Origin: Bin127 sp965203505
GTDB taxonomy: Bacteria; Chloroflexota; Dehalococcoidia; Lucifugimonadales; Lucifugimonadaceae
Length of the DNA stretch: 64,000 nucleotides
NCBI GenBank assembly: GCA_965203505.1
Contig: OZ241880.1
Location: 1,364,001 to 1,428,000, forward strand
Direction of reading: 5' to 3'
Shown: positions 34,517 to 45,069 of the stretch, piece after piece
Position numbering within the stretch: position 1 is the first letter of the stretch
How the letters are laid out: every line of letters starts with the position of its first letter
Translations under genes and position numbers: made by a program
Notes under the pieces: generated by a model
What the model saw: only the letters and a program-made list of their open reading frames with translations
The model's database searches: none
What the model was told of the DNA's origin: nothing

Positions 34517-36985
34517 TCAACTTCTGAGCTTTCGGCCTTCGGGGTCGTAGAGCGGGTCTTTGCGGACGGTCGCTCGGAGTCGTTCGCCGAAATACAGGAT
34601 ATCCACTTCGTTGCCTGGATTGGCGTGGTCTGATGACAGATAACCGTAGGCGATGCCGCGGCCGGTGGTGTGACCGTAGTTGGCGCTGGTCACGTATCCG
34701 AGGACGCGGTCGCCATCGAGGATAGGTTCGTTGCCCATTACGACGCGGCTCGGATCGTTGAGGGTCATGCAGGTCAATCTCCGCGCCGGTGTATTGGATC
34801 GTGCCTCAATCATTGCCGTTTTGCCGATGAAGTCGCCTTTGTCGATTTTGACGGCGAATTCGATGCCGGCTTCGAATGGGTTGTGTTCGGTGTGGATGTC
34901 GTTGCCCCAAAGTCGGTATCCCTTTTCGATGCGGAGCGAGTCGAATGCGCCGGTACCTGCCGCGGTAATGGTGAAAGGTTCTCCAGCCTCCCAAATGAGG
35001 TCCCAGATTCGTTGACCGTGTTCCGTAGGCGCGTAGATCTCCCATCCGAGTTCTCCTGCGTATGAGATACGGAGGGCGAGCGCGGGGACATCGTCGAGGG
35101 TGATGCATTTGGTAGTCATGTACGGAAATCCGCTATTCGACACATCGTCGTCGGTGACTTTACTCAAAACGTGTCGAGCGTCAGGTCCCCATAATCCGAT
35201 GCAGCAGTAATCTGAGGAGATGTCCGCGATGTTTACGCTGAAGTCGGAGGGGAGGTTGGATTGAATCCATTGCAGATCGTAACGGCTCATTCCCCCGCCA
35301 GTCACGATCATGAATCGGTCTTCGCCTAGGCGCGTGACGGTCAGATCACATTTGATTCCGCCGGACGGGGTGAGCATTGATGTGTACGTGATTGCGCCGA
35401 TGGGTCTGTCGATTTGGTTTGCGGACAAATGCTGGAGGGCATGTAGAGCGCTAGAGCCGGAGACTTCGAATTTCGCAAAGGGCGTGAGGTCGAACATGGC
35501 GACGCGTTGACGTGTCGCCGCGTGTTCAGCAGCGATTATGGGAGACCATTCTCGGGCTTCCCAACCTTGACGTTCGCGTCCCGAAACATCGAGCGACTCG
35601 AGCAAATGTTCATTGGCAGCGTACCAGCGTGGACGTTCCCACCCGGAGTCTTCGAAAAACTCGGCACCGAGTTCCTTATGCCGTTCGTGGAATGGTGTGA
35701 CCTTGACATTTCTGGGTTCAGTGGGCTGTTGCAGCGGGTGGACGATGTCGTAAACCTCGCGGTACAACTGAGCAGAGCGGGTCTTGACGTATGACCGGTC
35801 GTAGGCGTGGGGATGGAATCTGGCGATGTCGCATTCGTGCAGATCGATCGTTGGCTCGCCGTTTACGATCCACTCGGCGACCGCTTTGCCAACCCCTCCA
35901 GCGTGAGTGATCCAAACTGCTTGCGCCGACCAGAATCCGCATAACTGAGGCGCTTCGCCCAAGATCGGGAAGCCGTCTTGATTGAACGAGAACAAGCCGT
36001 TGAATTTACGGGTTAATCCGACGCCCTTGAGTGCAGGCATCACTTCGCCTGCCGCATCGTAAGCCGCTTTGAAGTGATTTGCGGTGAATGTCATTTCAGC
36101 TGGTGCGATCGGAGCGACTGCAGGGTCAAGGATGTCCTCGGCGTCAACGATCAGCGGCTCGTGAAGGTAGGATCCAATCCCGAAAGATTCGCGTTCCTGC
36201 CGGAAGTACATGGCGCGATCTTGGTGCCGTATGAGCGGCAACGAAATGTCGGTAGTCGCACCTGCCAACTCGGGTAACGGTTCCGTGATCGCGTAGATGT
36301 GTTGCATGGGTGAAAGGGGAATTGGGACGCCGGCGAGGTCTCCAATTTTGGGTGCCCAAATTCCAACGGCAGATACGACCAAGTCTGTTTTGATGTTGCC
36401 TGAGGATGTTCGGACGCCAGTAACCCGGTGGTCTCGGATGTCGAATCCTGTTACTTCAACTCCTCCGTGGAAGGATGCGCCAAGTCGCGTAGCTTCGCGC
36501 GCCATCGCTTCGGCGGGTTTGGTTGCGGTTGTCTGTATGTCTGAAGGGACGTAGAGCGCGCCCAAACTGCGTTTCGAGAGCATGGGCACGAGTTTGCGCG
36601 CTTCTTGCGTGGTAATCAGATGTGCTTCCACGCCCCAGCTCATGCTGTAGCCGAGTTTGCGTTTCAAATCCACGAGCCGTTCGGGTGTCCACGCGACTTC
36701 GAGGCTGCCCACGGGGTTGACGCATGACTCGCCGTCGAGTTCCATTTGGGACCAAAGATCGACCGTGTAACGGGCGAAGTGTGTCATTGTCCTAGACGCG
36801 TTGATTTGGAATACGCCGCCCGGGGCGTGTGTTGTCGAGCCGCCTGTCTCGAACAACGGGCCTTGGTCGATGACGACGATGTCGCGCCAACCGAGTTTGG
36901 CGAGGTGGTAAGCGACGCTGCACCCGGCAATGCCGGCACCAATGACCACGGCTCTGGCGTGAGTTGGCAGCGACTGATCAGTCAT
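34517..36985 (-). CDS. Dimethylglycine/sarcosine dehydrogenase-like flavoprotein (DAO-GcvT fusion)
   Basis: 822 residues. N-terminal FAD domain (about 1-390) with VIGAGIAGCSVAYHLAKLG and a TTHAPGG segment whose H53 matches the His that binds FAD covalently in dimethylglycine dehydrogenases. A FAO-type linker follows, then a GcvT folate domain (about 430-822) with MFDLTPFAKFEVSG, PSGGIKCDLTVTRL and SYAGELGWEIYAP. Such proteins oxidatively demethylate N-methyl amines and pass the one-carbon unit to folate. It is co-directional with pncB upstream (24 bases) and the DmdA-like gene downstream. Confidence 0.88.
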   Translation of the reverse strand: MTDQSLPTHARAVVIGAGIAGCSVAYHLAKLGWRDIVVIDQGPLFETGGSTTHAPGGVFQINASRTMTHFARYTVDLWSQMELDGESCVNPVGSLEVAWTPERLVDLKRKLGYSMSWGVEAHLITTQEARKLVPMLSKRSLGALYVPSDIQTTATKPAEAMAREATRLGASFHGGVEVTGFDIRDHRVTGVRTSSGNIKTDLVVSAVGIWAPKIGDLAGVPIPLSPMQHIYAITEPLPELAGATTDISLPLIRHQDRAMYFRQERESFGIGSYLHEPLIVDAEDILDPAVAPIAPAEMTFTANHFKAAYDAAGEVMPALKGVGLTRKFNGLFSFNQDGFPILGEAPQLCGFWSAQAVWITHAGGVGKAVAEWIVNGEPTIDLHECDIARFHPHAYDRSYVKTRSAQLYREVYDIVHPLQQPTEPRNVKVTPFHERHKELGAEFFEDSGWERPRWYAANEHLLESLDVSGRERQGWEAREWSPIIAAEHAATRQRVAMFDLTPFAKFEVSGSSALHALQHLSANQIDRPIGAITYTSMLTPSGGIKCDLTVTRLGEDRFMIVTGGGMSRYDLQWIQSNLPSDFSVNIADISSDYCCIGLWGPDARHVLSKVTDDDVSNSGFPYMTTKCITLDDVPALALRISYAGELGWEIYAPTEHGQRIWDLIWEAGEPFTITAAGTGAFDSLRIEKGYRLWGNDIHTEHNPFEAGIEFAVKIDKGDFIGKTAMIEARSNTPARRLTCMTLNDPSRVVMGNEPILDGDRVLGYVTSANYGHTTGRGIAYGYLSSDHANPGNEVDILYFGERLRATVRKDPLYDPEGRKLRS

Positions 36986-37009
36986 GGTTTTGGTGAATTT
37001 CGCGGTTGG

Positions 37010-38338
37010 TCATGGTTGATCGGGCAATTCCAAATCTGGGGAGTATCGGATTGGATAGGTCGCAGGATCCTTTAGCGCGCGATACTCGTCTGGGATTGCG
37101 AGTAGGTTGGACTCTACCCGGCTTCTCACGGTTTCGATTGGCTCCTGCGGCTCCGATCGTTGGCCGTGCCTCATCACGGTCCGCAACATCGAATGAGCGT
37201 AATGTTTGGGTATTGGCGATGACTGTCGCGCGATAACGTCGCCGTTCATAAGACCGTCTTCGAATCTCCGGAAAACCTGTTTAGCCCATGGTCTCGTCAC
37301 TTTGGCAGAACTTAGCTTGGTGACTGGCCGATCTGCGATCTCAACGAGTTTGTAGACCGAGTCTATGTACGGAGCATCGGCGGATGTGCCGTAACGGGTA
37401 CCCACGCCGAAGGCGTCGATTGGCGCGGCGTAGTTGACAAGATCGTCGATGCTGAATTCATCGAGTCCGCCGCTGGCGAGGATTTGGACTTTATCCAATC
37501 CGGCGGCGTCCAGCATCGTTCTCGCCGATCTTGCCAACGAGCGCAGATCGCCGCTGTCAAGTCGGATAGCGTTAACGGTCGCCCCGTTTTTCTTCGCGGC
37601 CTTGGCTACTCGAATCGCATTTGCGACGCCTTCAAGCGTGTCGTACGTATCTACAAGCAGAGTCGTCGACTGCGGGAATTCCTCGGTGTAGGCAGCGAAC
37701 GCTTGGTCTTCGTTCTCGAAAGCCTGAACGAAGGAATGCGCCATCGTGCCGAACGCCGGTATGCCAAATATCGCGGCGGCTTTAACGTTGCTGGTCCCAG
37801 CGAAGCCTGCGATGTAACCGGAGCGCGCGGCTTGGAGCGCTGCATCTTCCCCGTGGGTGCGCCTCGATCCAAAATCGATTACTGGCTTTCTCCGCGCGGC
37901 TTGCACGAGCCGAGATGCTTTGGTGGCCAATAGCGATGCCGTGGTGACGAAGTTGAGAAGCATCGTTTCGACGATCTGGGCTTCGATGAGCGTGCCAGTG
38001 ACTTCGAGCAGCGGTTCGTCGGCAAACACGATCGCGCCTTCCTCGACGGCGCGTACATCGCCAGTGAATCGGATGCAGGCGGCAAATTCGATGAAGTCAC
38101 GATCAAGAGGCGTAACCTTGCTAAGCGCTTCGATGTCGCGTTCTGAGAGCTTGAAATCTTGAAGAAAATCGAGTGCCTGGTCGATGCCCGCGGCTATGTA
38201 GTAGCCGCGATTCTTTGGATAGCCGCGGAAGAAGAGGCTGAAGGTAGCGCGGTCATCGATACGCTTTCGCCAGAAAATTTGCGACATCGTCAACTCGTAA
38301 AGGTCGACGCTCAGTTCTGTCCGGAATGGTCCAGCCAT
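37010..38338 (-). CDS. pncB: Nicotinate phosphoribosyltransferase
   Basis: 442 residues. Family motifs: TELSVDLYELTMSQ at the start, VDFGSRRTHG-type IDFGSRRTHGEDAALQAAR, GTSNVKAAAIFGIPAFGTMAHS, LLVDTYDTLEGV and IRLDSGDL. The enzyme makes nicotinate mononucleotide from nicotinate and PRPP in NAD salvage. It is first in the leftward unit with the dimethylglycine-dehydrogenase-like gene, which may be an accident of position. A nicotinamidase-like gene at 48436 would supply nicotinate. Confidence 0.93.
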   Translation of the reverse strand: MAGPFRTELSVDLYELTMSQIFWRKRIDDRATFSLFFRGYPKNRGYYIAAGIDQALDFLQDFKLSERDIEALSKVTPLDRDFIEFAACIRFTGDVRAVEEGAIVFADEPLLEVTGTLIEAQIVETMLLNFVTTASLLATKASRLVQAARRKPVIDFGSRRTHGEDAALQAARSGYIAGFAGTSNVKAAAIFGIPAFGTMAHSFVQAFENEDQAFAAYTEEFPQSTTLLVDTYDTLEGVANAIRVAKAAKKNGATVNAIRLDSGDLRSLARSARTMLDAAGLDKVQILASGGLDEFSIDDLVNYAAPIDAFGVGTRYGTSADAPYIDSVYKLVEIADRPVTKLSSAKVTRPWAKQVFRRFEDGLMNGDVIARQSSPIPKHYAHSMLRTVMRHGQRSEPQEPIETVRSRVESNLLAIPDEYRALKDPATYPIRYSPDLELPDQP

Positions 38339-38452
38339 TTGGTCTTTGGTGCAGTAGGTCTGTCGCGTTCCAGATTAACGCGTTGGTGCATACTTTAATC
38401 CTGACTGTTAAATGCGTACACGATATTGATGGCAATCGTGCGGAGGGACTAG

Positions 38453-39736
38453 ATGTCTTTAGGTTTGGAAACCGCGTTTGCGATGGATGCGGCGAGCATC
38501 AAGTTCGGTTTCGGAGTCACCGCCGAACTGGGTTTCGAGATGAAGAGACTCGGTGTAAAGCGCGTCATGGTGTTGACGGACCAATCTTTACTTGAATCCA
38601 ATGCGTTAACCACATCGCTCCAATCGTTGAGCGATGAGGGCATCGATCACGTCGTCTATGCCGATGTGAGCGTGGAGCCGACCGATGCGTCGTTTGCGGA
38701 TGCAATCCGGTTCGCCGAGCAAGGCGATTTCGACGGATACGTCGCGGTCGGAGGCGGATCGGTGATGGATACGGCCAAGGCGGCGAATCTCTACGATTCG
38801 CACCCGGCCGAATTCTTGGAGTACGTCAATGCCCCGATCGGTCGCGGCACGCCCGTGCCCGGAGCATTGAAGCCATCAATTGCGGTGCCGACGACCGCGG
38901 GAACGGGTAGCGAGACGTCGGGTGTCGCAATATTCGACATGAAGGAGCTGCACGCCAAGACGGGTATCGCCAACCGGGCGTTGAAGCCGCACATGGGTTT
39001 GGTGGACCCCGAAAATACGCGGTCGATGCCTAGTAACGTGGCGGCGTTCAGCGGTTTCGACGTGCTCTGCCACGGCCTAGAGTCGTACACTGCGCTACCG
39101 TATACAAAGCGTGAAGCGCCGATCGATCCCGCGCATCGGCCAGCGTATCAAGGTTCGAATCCGATGAGCGATGTTTGGGCTGCGAAGGCGATTGAAATCG
39201 TTTCGGCGAACATCCGTCGAGCGGTGAACCATCCCGAAGATGATGAGGCACGTGCCAACATGTGCTTGGCTGCTACAGCAGCGGGAGTAGGGTTCGGTAC
39301 GGCAGGGGTGCACTTGCCGCATGGGATGTCGTATCCGGTGGCAGGGAACGCGAGAGATTTTCACCCGGACGGGTATCCCGATGAAAAGCCGATCATTCCG
39401 CATGGACTCTCAGTCATCTTGAACGCTCCGGCGGTGTTTCGCTACACCGCGTCGGCGAATCCAGCGCGACATCTTGAAGCTGCGAGATTGATGGGCGCCG
39501 ATGTCGAAGGGATCGATGAACAGGATGCGGGCGAGGTGTTGGCTGAACAGATCGTCGAACTGCTACAAGATTTAGGTATGCCGAACGGATTAGCTGGGGT
39601 CGGGTACGACGATTCGGACATCGACGGTTTCGTCGCAGGCACTTTGCCTCAACATCGAGTGACGAAATTGGCGCCGAAACCGACAGGTGCAGAAGAACTG
39701 CGAAGTTTGTTCGAGAGCTCGATGGAGCTTTGGTAG
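38453..39736 (+). CDS. Iron-containing alcohol dehydrogenase, hydroxyacid-oxoacid transhydrogenase type
   Basis: 427 residues with GGAGG 7 bases ahead of the ATG. Group III (iron) ADH motifs: GGGSVMDTAKAANL, PTTAGTGSETSG, the metal-site DVLCHGLESY and HLPHGMSYPVAGNARDF with a later IIPHGLSV. The RPAYQGSNPMSDVWA segment is characteristic of ADHFE1-type hydroxyacid-oxoacid transhydrogenases, which couple 4-hydroxybutyrate oxidation to 2-oxoglutarate reduction. That narrower activity is likely but not proven. It diverges from pncB. Confidence 0.88.
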   Translation: MSLGLETAFAMDAASIKFGFGVTAELGFEMKRLGVKRVMVLTDQSLLESNALTTSLQSLSDEGIDHVVYADVSVEPTDASFADAIRFAEQGDFDGYVAVGGGSVMDTAKAANLYDSHPAEFLEYVNAPIGRGTPVPGALKPSIAVPTTAGTGSETSGVAIFDMKELHAKTGIANRALKPHMGLVDPENTRSMPSNVAAFSGFDVLCHGLESYTALPYTKREAPIDPAHRPAYQGSNPMSDVWAAKAIEIVSANIRRAVNHPEDDEARANMCLAATAAGVGFGTAGVHLPHGMSYPVAGNARDFHPDGYPDEKPIIPHGLSVILNAPAVFRYTASANPARHLEAARLMGADVEGIDEQDAGEVLAEQIVELLQDLGMPNGLAGVGYDDSDIDGFVAGTLPQHRVTKLAPKPTGAEELRSLFESSMELW

Positions 39737-39830
39737 CGTTCGCTGGCGAAAATGGTCGTTGCGGTCTTGCTCGCTCGTGTATGTTGAAAACGAGTGAAAA
39801 TACGGCTCAATTTCGTCGAGGAGGGTAACG

Positions 39831-40253
39831 ATGGAAATCGTGCGGAAAATAGTCGCTGCTTATCTCGTGGTGACGGGAATCGTCGTGGCGGTGCATCTCG
39901 CTGTAACCCCGCTCTATCACGATGGGTCACCAGACTATCCGGTTTGGGAAATCGTGAACTACTTTATGGCAGTAGGGGTTGTCACCGTTCTGATCGTGGG
40001 GATCGCACGTAAGCGCGCGATCGATGGTGAAGAGGTCGATACGCTCACCTACTTGAGGACATCGTTCGTGTTCTACGGTGGGATAGTGTTGGCGAGTCTG
40101 TTTTTCTGGCAGTGGTTTTGGCAGTTGAATCCTGAGAGCGAGACCGGGTTGGCGGTCAACTCGCATTTGATCCACTTCCCGATGATGGATCTGCTGTACA
40201 CGGTATTGACGTTGATCGTGGGACGTCGGATGTGGGCTGGTGCTGGCAATTGA
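39831..40253 (+). CDS. Small multi-pass membrane protein, unrecognised
   Basis: 140 residues preceded by a strong GAGGAGGG site. Four hydrophobic spans are visible (about 5-28, 42-60, 76-97 and 117-135), with an aromatic stretch FFWQWFWQL in the third. The middle loop is charged (RKRAIDGEEVD). No family was recognised; similar small proteins are frequent in Chloroflexota, but that is an impression. It stands between the transhydrogenase and Lhr genes. Confidence 0.65.
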   Translation: MEIVRKIVAAYLVVTGIVVAVHLAVTPLYHDGSPDYPVWEIVNYFMAVGVVTVLIVGIARKRAIDGEEVDTLTYLRTSFVFYGGIVLASLFFWQWFWQLNPESETGLAVNSHLIHFPMMDLLYTVLTLIVGRRMWAGAGN

Positions 40254-40337
40254 TCGCCGTTCACAAACTCGTGCCTGGTGCCAAATCAGTTCGGACTAGC
40301 TAGGGTCTCGCTTAAACTCGTACCGACGGTGTAAATC

Positions 40338-43300
40338 ATGGTGCGAGCCGTTCCGACAGAATATGGAGTTTTGGAGTTATTCAGCGCGCCTGTGGCGAAG
40401 TGGTTCGGCGAACGGCACGCGACGCCGACGGAGCCACAGTTCGAGGCTTGGCCCCTGATCAAAAACGGCGAGAACGTGCTGATTCACTCGCCGACGGGTT
40501 CTGGCAAGACGCTTGCGGCTTTTTTGTCGGCACTCGATGCGTTGTATTCCGACATTGAATTATCCAAGCGGCGCGGCATCAGAACTCTCTACATTTCGCC
40601 CCTGAAAGCCCTCGGCTACGATGTTGAGCGCAATCTGCGCGAACCGATGCGCGGGATCGAGGACGCGGCGTTGGATTTGGGTGTCGAAATTCCTGAAGTA
40701 CGGGCGGATGTCAGGACAGGAGACACGCCCTCGTCGGCGCGGGCACGGATGTTGCGCAACCCTCCGCAGATCCTCATCACGACGCCGGAATCGCTCTACT
40801 TGATACTGACTTCGCCCCGCGCCAGATCGATTTTGGGCACCGTCGAGACGGTGATCATTGACGAGATCCACACGTTATGCGCCAACAAACGGGGTGTTCA
40901 TTTAAGCATCACGCTCGAACGATTGGAGCAAGTGGCGCCCGGATTCCAACGCATCGGTCTGTCTGCGACTCAACGTCCCTTGTCCGAAGTGGCGCGCCTG
41001 TTGGGTGGGCAATCCGTGACAACAAAGGGTGCAACCGAGATCGAACTCGAGGTTAGTCCGCGTTCGGTCGCAATAGTCGATTGCCCTGGTTCGAAAAAGA
41101 TCGAGATCAGCGTTCACGGCATGGCGGAGGCAACGGGCGCGGACCCCGGATCGATCTGGCCAAAACTGATCCCGAAAGTTCTGGATGATATCGATGGGCA
41201 CGATACGACACTAGTGTTCACGAACAGCCGACGGCAAGCAGAGAACACCGCAGATCGGTTGAATGCTGAGGATACGGCGCGCGGAAGAGGGGAAGTTGAC
41301 GGCGACGCGGTAGGGAATGGTGTAATCGGATCGAGTGTTGAAGATGGTCCGTTCATGGCGCACCACGGAAGCCTGTCCGATACGATGCGCCGCGATATCG
41401 AGAAGCAACTGAAGGCAGGCGAATTGCCCGCGTTGGTGGGCACGAGTTCACTGGAATTAGGTATCGACATCGGAAGTATCGATCTTGTCGTGCAACTTCA
41501 GTCGCCAAAGACGGTGACGCAAGGTTTGCAACGCGTAGGAAGGGCGGGGCACAGTGTTGGGGAGACGAGCGTCGGGAAGATTTACGCGACGCATCCTGAA
41601 GATCTGATGGAGGCGGTGGTAGTGGCGAAAGGCATGCAAGAACGTCGCGTCGAGGAGGTCAAGGTTCCGGCGAATTCGCTAGATGTGCTTGCGCAACAGA
41701 TCGTCGCGGCGGTTGCGGTGCAAGATTGGCGCTTGTCCGACCTATTTGAATTAGTCAAAGGAGCGTATCCGTATCGGGATTTGACATACGCCAGCTTTGA
41801 AGGCGTAGTCAAACTGGTGTCGGGGCACTATCCGCGGGAGTTGTTCTCGTCTCTGAGAGCTCGAGTTCACTGGGATCAAACTCGTGACGTTCTGCAACAT
41901 CTTCCCGGTACTCGGATGATGGCGGTGAGCAACGGCGGCGCAATCGTTGATCGCGGCGCTTTCTCGGTCGTGTTGCCGGACCGCAAAACCCGGATCGGTG
42001 AGCTGGATGAAGAGTTCGTGTTCGAGTCGGGTGAAGGCGACGCGTTCATGTTGGGCAGTCAGGTGTGGCGCGTGGCGAAGATCGAAGATGACCGCGTGAT
42101 TGCAGAACCGGCGCCCGGTGCAGCACCGAGGATGCCGTTCTGGCGCGGGGATTTTCCGTGGCGACCGTTGGATTTATCGCAGATGCTGGCACGATTCCGA
42201 GCTGAAGCGGCGCGACGGTTAATGCCCCACGCAGATGATGAAAGCGCACCTCCTGACGTGGTGCAGTGGCTATGCAACGAATATCCGGTCGACGATGTCG
42301 GGGCTCGTCAGATTGTTGACTACGTCCGGAGGCAGATTCGTTGGTCCGGCGATATCTCATCGCACAGAACGATCATCGTCGAGACGTATCAAGATTCGAT
42401 CGGCGATTTACGCATAGTGCTGCATTCGCCGTTTGGCGGACGGATCAACGGTCCGTGGTCGGTTGCGATTGCTCGCGAGTTGCTGCGACGCAAAAAGGTA
42501 GAACCTGAGGTCCAAGTCTCGGATGACGGGATCATGTTTCGGCTTCCGCACTCGGACGATGCTTCGCCCGCAGATTTCATCGGAGAGATGACGAGCGAAC
42601 AGGCGAAGGACCTGATCCTCGACGGCATGATCGATTCGCCGCTGTTCGGCGCCGTTTTCAGGCAAAACGCTTATCGAGCACTGCTGCTTCCGAGCCTCGG
42701 ATACTTCCGTCGAACGCCGTTCTGGCTTCAACGCCTCAGATCCAAAGACCTGCTCGCCATCGCGAAATCGTTCCCGGATTTCCCCATCGTGCTGGAGTCT
42801 TACCGAGACGCGCTAGAGGACTTCATGGACATGCCCGGATTGGAGCGCATCCTCGATGATGTGCAGTCGGGCGAGATCGAGGTGAAGTACGTCGAATCAG
42901 ATGTGCCATCACCGGTGGCCCGAGCATTGGATCACGGATTCGAAGCGATCTGGATGTATTCGTGGGATACACCGAAGGCGGAACGTGGGTTGCAGACGCT
43001 GAACATCGATCGCGATCTGCTCGCCCAACTGTTCCGCGATCCTGAAGCTGCGGGTCTCTTGAGGCAAGAGGCGGTCGAGGAGGTATCCTCGGTCGCCAAC
43101 CGGTCGGCCTCGGGCATGAAGGCGCGAAGCGCAACTGAGTTGGCCCAGCTCTTCTCCGAGATTGGCGATTTGACCGTCGAAGAGATTGCGGAGAGGTGCG
43201 AGAACGAGTGGGAATCGTGGTTGCAGTCGTTGGTTGCAGAAAATCGCGTCGCTAAGATCCAATTCGTAGTAGATGACCATGCCGAACATCGGTGGGTGGA

Positions 43301-44948
43301 TGCGACGCTCGAGTCGGAATACCGCGCTGCAATCGCCGATCCATGCGACTACGGAGCGGTTAGGAAGGTCGTTGCGCGGTTCTTGGCGCGAAGCGGTCCG
43401 GTGTCGATAGCGGTGTTGCAGAGCCGTTATCCGATCGACGCATCCGCGCTTCGCGACGCGTTGGACGAAATGATGTCGGAGGCGAGTGCGACACGTGGGT
43501 TTTTCACCGATCCCGGTGTCGAAGAATGGCTCGACCTTGGGATGCTGGCCCGGATACAAGAACGGACCTTGTCGATTCTTCGCTCCGAGGTCAGGCCATC
43601 GGACCCGATTCATTACCAAGACGCTCTGCTGAAAGTACACGGTTTCTCGAAGGGCGAGAAAGGGCAGGCTTCCGAAACGACGGCTTCGGTGTTGGACAGA
43701 TTATCGGGAGTTCCCATCGCTGCAGAACAGTGGACCACGTCGATTTTGCCTGCAAGGATTCAAGGGTTCCGAGCCGTGGATATGAACGAGTTGGTCGAAA
43801 CCGGCGAGTTCGGCTGGGTGTTCTGTGCCGATGGATCTAGGGACGGCCGAAGCATCGCCATGGTTAGACCCGGCGAGGCCAGAGAATGCCTACCGACTGC
43901 GACGTTGGAAGCGATAAGCACTGGCATGGACGGCTTGATAGACGATGCTTTGAGCGTGTACCAGTTCATCACAGGCGAGGGCGTTGTTGATGCTGAAACG
44001 ATCCTTTCTGGGGTGCCCGGATTGACGCCGTCGAAGCTGGCGGTTGTGATGCGTGATTTGGCATTGGCTGGTTTGATTACCTGTAATTCGTGGCCCGTTG
44101 CGATCGCGATTTTGAGGTCGGGTTCGGTGCGTCCTGCCGAAGCAGCGTTTCCCGAGCCATCCACAACACCGCAGCGTCAACATCGGAGCCGTCGGTCTGC
44201 TCGACGGCAATTCTCGCATCGATGGCGCGACACACAGAGTATCTTGAGCCAAAATGCGACGTGGTCCGCGACGCCCCGTTACTCGTTCTTAGGTCCGGTT
44301 ATGAACGACGATGTTTTGGCAGAAAAGCGAGCATTCAGGTTGTTGGAGCGTCATGGTGTCGTCACGAGGAGGGCAATCGATCTTGACAGGCTAGGTTGGG
44401 AATGGCGGCCGATCTACTCCGCGCTGAATCTGATGGAACTGCGCGGTTCCGTGAGACGGGGGTACTTCGTCGAGGGTTTGCCGGGCGTTCAATTTGCTCA
44501 GACCGAATTCGTCGATCTCATGCGATCGGTTGACGATGGCGGCGATTCTGGATCGATTGAGGTCGTTTCAGCCACTGATCCGGCATTCGTTTTCGATCGG
44601 AATCTGGTCTCAGTGTCAAAAGGATCGGGTGCCGACATGCTTGGTGTAACGCGGATCGCCAGCAACAAAGTCGTATTTCTTGACGGTCGGCCCGTTTTGA
44701 TCGCCACCTCAGGAGGCGCGCACATCGAAACTGTTGATGTTTCCGGCCAGGAGATCGAATCGGCCATGCGGGCTCTCATCGAAACTGATTCGCTTGGCTC
44801 CGCGACCAAACGTGTTGTGGTTCAAACTTGGAATGGCTCTCCCGTTATCGAATCGCCCGCGGTTGATCTGCTTGGGCGCATTGGGTTCCGTCGCGACTAT
44901 CCCAACATGGTTTACGACGCGTTGAGCGCGGCAACGGCAAGTCGATAG
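40338..44948 (+). CDS. lhr: Lhr-type ATP-dependent helicase, long bacterial form
   Basis: 1536 residues, the full length of bacterial Lhr (core plus C-terminal domain). SF2 motifs: Walker A SPTGSGKT (51-58), DEIH box near 175, GLSATQRPL, TNSRRQAENTADRL, GTSSLELGIDIG and QRVGRAGHS. A winged helix and the Lhr-specific domain follow, then a C-terminal region of about 650 residues as in E. coli and mycobacterial Lhr. It unwinds RNA:DNA hybrids 3' to 5', and family work links it to DNA repair. No metallophosphatase or lhr-partner gene is next to it. Confidence 0.93.
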   Translation: MVRAVPTEYGVLELFSAPVAKWFGERHATPTEPQFEAWPLIKNGENVLIHSPTGSGKTLAAFLSALDALYSDIELSKRRGIRTLYISPLKALGYDVERNLREPMRGIEDAALDLGVEIPEVRADVRTGDTPSSARARMLRNPPQILITTPESLYLILTSPRARSILGTVETVIIDEIHTLCANKRGVHLSITLERLEQVAPGFQRIGLSATQRPLSEVARLLGGQSVTTKGATEIELEVSPRSVAIVDCPGSKKIEISVHGMAEATGADPGSIWPKLIPKVLDDIDGHDTTLVFTNSRRQAENTADRLNAEDTARGRGEVDGDAVGNGVIGSSVEDGPFMAHHGSLSDTMRRDIEKQLKAGELPALVGTSSLELGIDIGSIDLVVQLQSPKTVTQGLQRVGRAGHSVGETSVGKIYATHPEDLMEAVVVAKGMQERRVEEVKVPANSLDVLAQQIVAAVAVQDWRLSDLFELVKGAYPYRDLTYASFEGVVKLVSGHYPRELFSSLRARVHWDQTRDVLQHLPGTRMMAVSNGGAIVDRGAFSVVLPDRKTRIGELDEEFVFESGEGDAFMLGSQVWRVAKIEDDRVIAEPAPGAAPRMPFWRGDFPWRPLDLSQMLARFRAEAARRLMPHADDESAPPDVVQWLCNEYPVDDVGARQIVDYVRRQIRWSGDISSHRTIIVETYQDSIGDLRIVLHSPFGGRINGPWSVAIARELLRRKKVEPEVQVSDDGIMFRLPHSDDASPADFIGEMTSEQAKDLILDGMIDSPLFGAVFRQNAYRALLLPSLGYFRRTPFWLQRLRSKDLLAIAKSFPDFPIVLESYRDALEDFMDMPGLERILDDVQSGEIEVKYVESDVPSPVARALDHGFEAIWMYSWDTPKAERGLQTLNIDRDLLAQLFRDPEAAGLLRQEAVEEVSSVANRSASGMKARSATELAQLFSEIGDLTVEEIAERCENEWESWLQSLVAENRVAKIQFVVDDHAEHRWVDATLESEYRAAIADPCDYGAVRKVVARFLARSGPVSIAVLQSRYPIDASALRDALDEMMSEASATRGFFTDPGVEEWLDLGMLARIQERTLSILRSEVRPSDPIHYQDALLKVHGFSKGEKGQASETTASVLDRLSGVPIAAEQWTTSILPARIQGFRAVDMNELVETGEFGWVFCADGSRDGRSIAMVRPGEARECLPTATLEAISTGMDGLIDDALSVYQFITGEGVVDAETILSGVPGLTPSKLAVVMRDLALAGLITCNSWPVAIAILRSGSVRPAEAAFPEPSTTPQRQHRSRRSARRQFSHRWRDTQSILSQNATWSATPRYSFLGPVMNDDVLAEKRAFRLLERHGVVTRRAIDLDRLGWEWRPIYSALNLMELRGSVRRGYFVEGLPGVQFAQTEFVDLMRSVDDGGDSGSIEVVSATDPAFVFDRNLVSVSKGSGADMLGVTRIASNKVVFLDGRPVLIATSGGAHIETVDVSGQEIESAMRALIETDSLGSATKRVVVQTWNGSPVIESPAVDLLGRIGFRRDYPNMVYDALSAATASR

Positions 44949-45069
44949 TCTGCGCGTGTAATCATCAAATCGCCAACGCATAGGCTTAGATTCGCGTCCA
45001 TTCGTGGCGAACAGGCGGATGGAAATTTATAAGTACAGGTAGACAACATCGAAAGGAATTGACATACCT

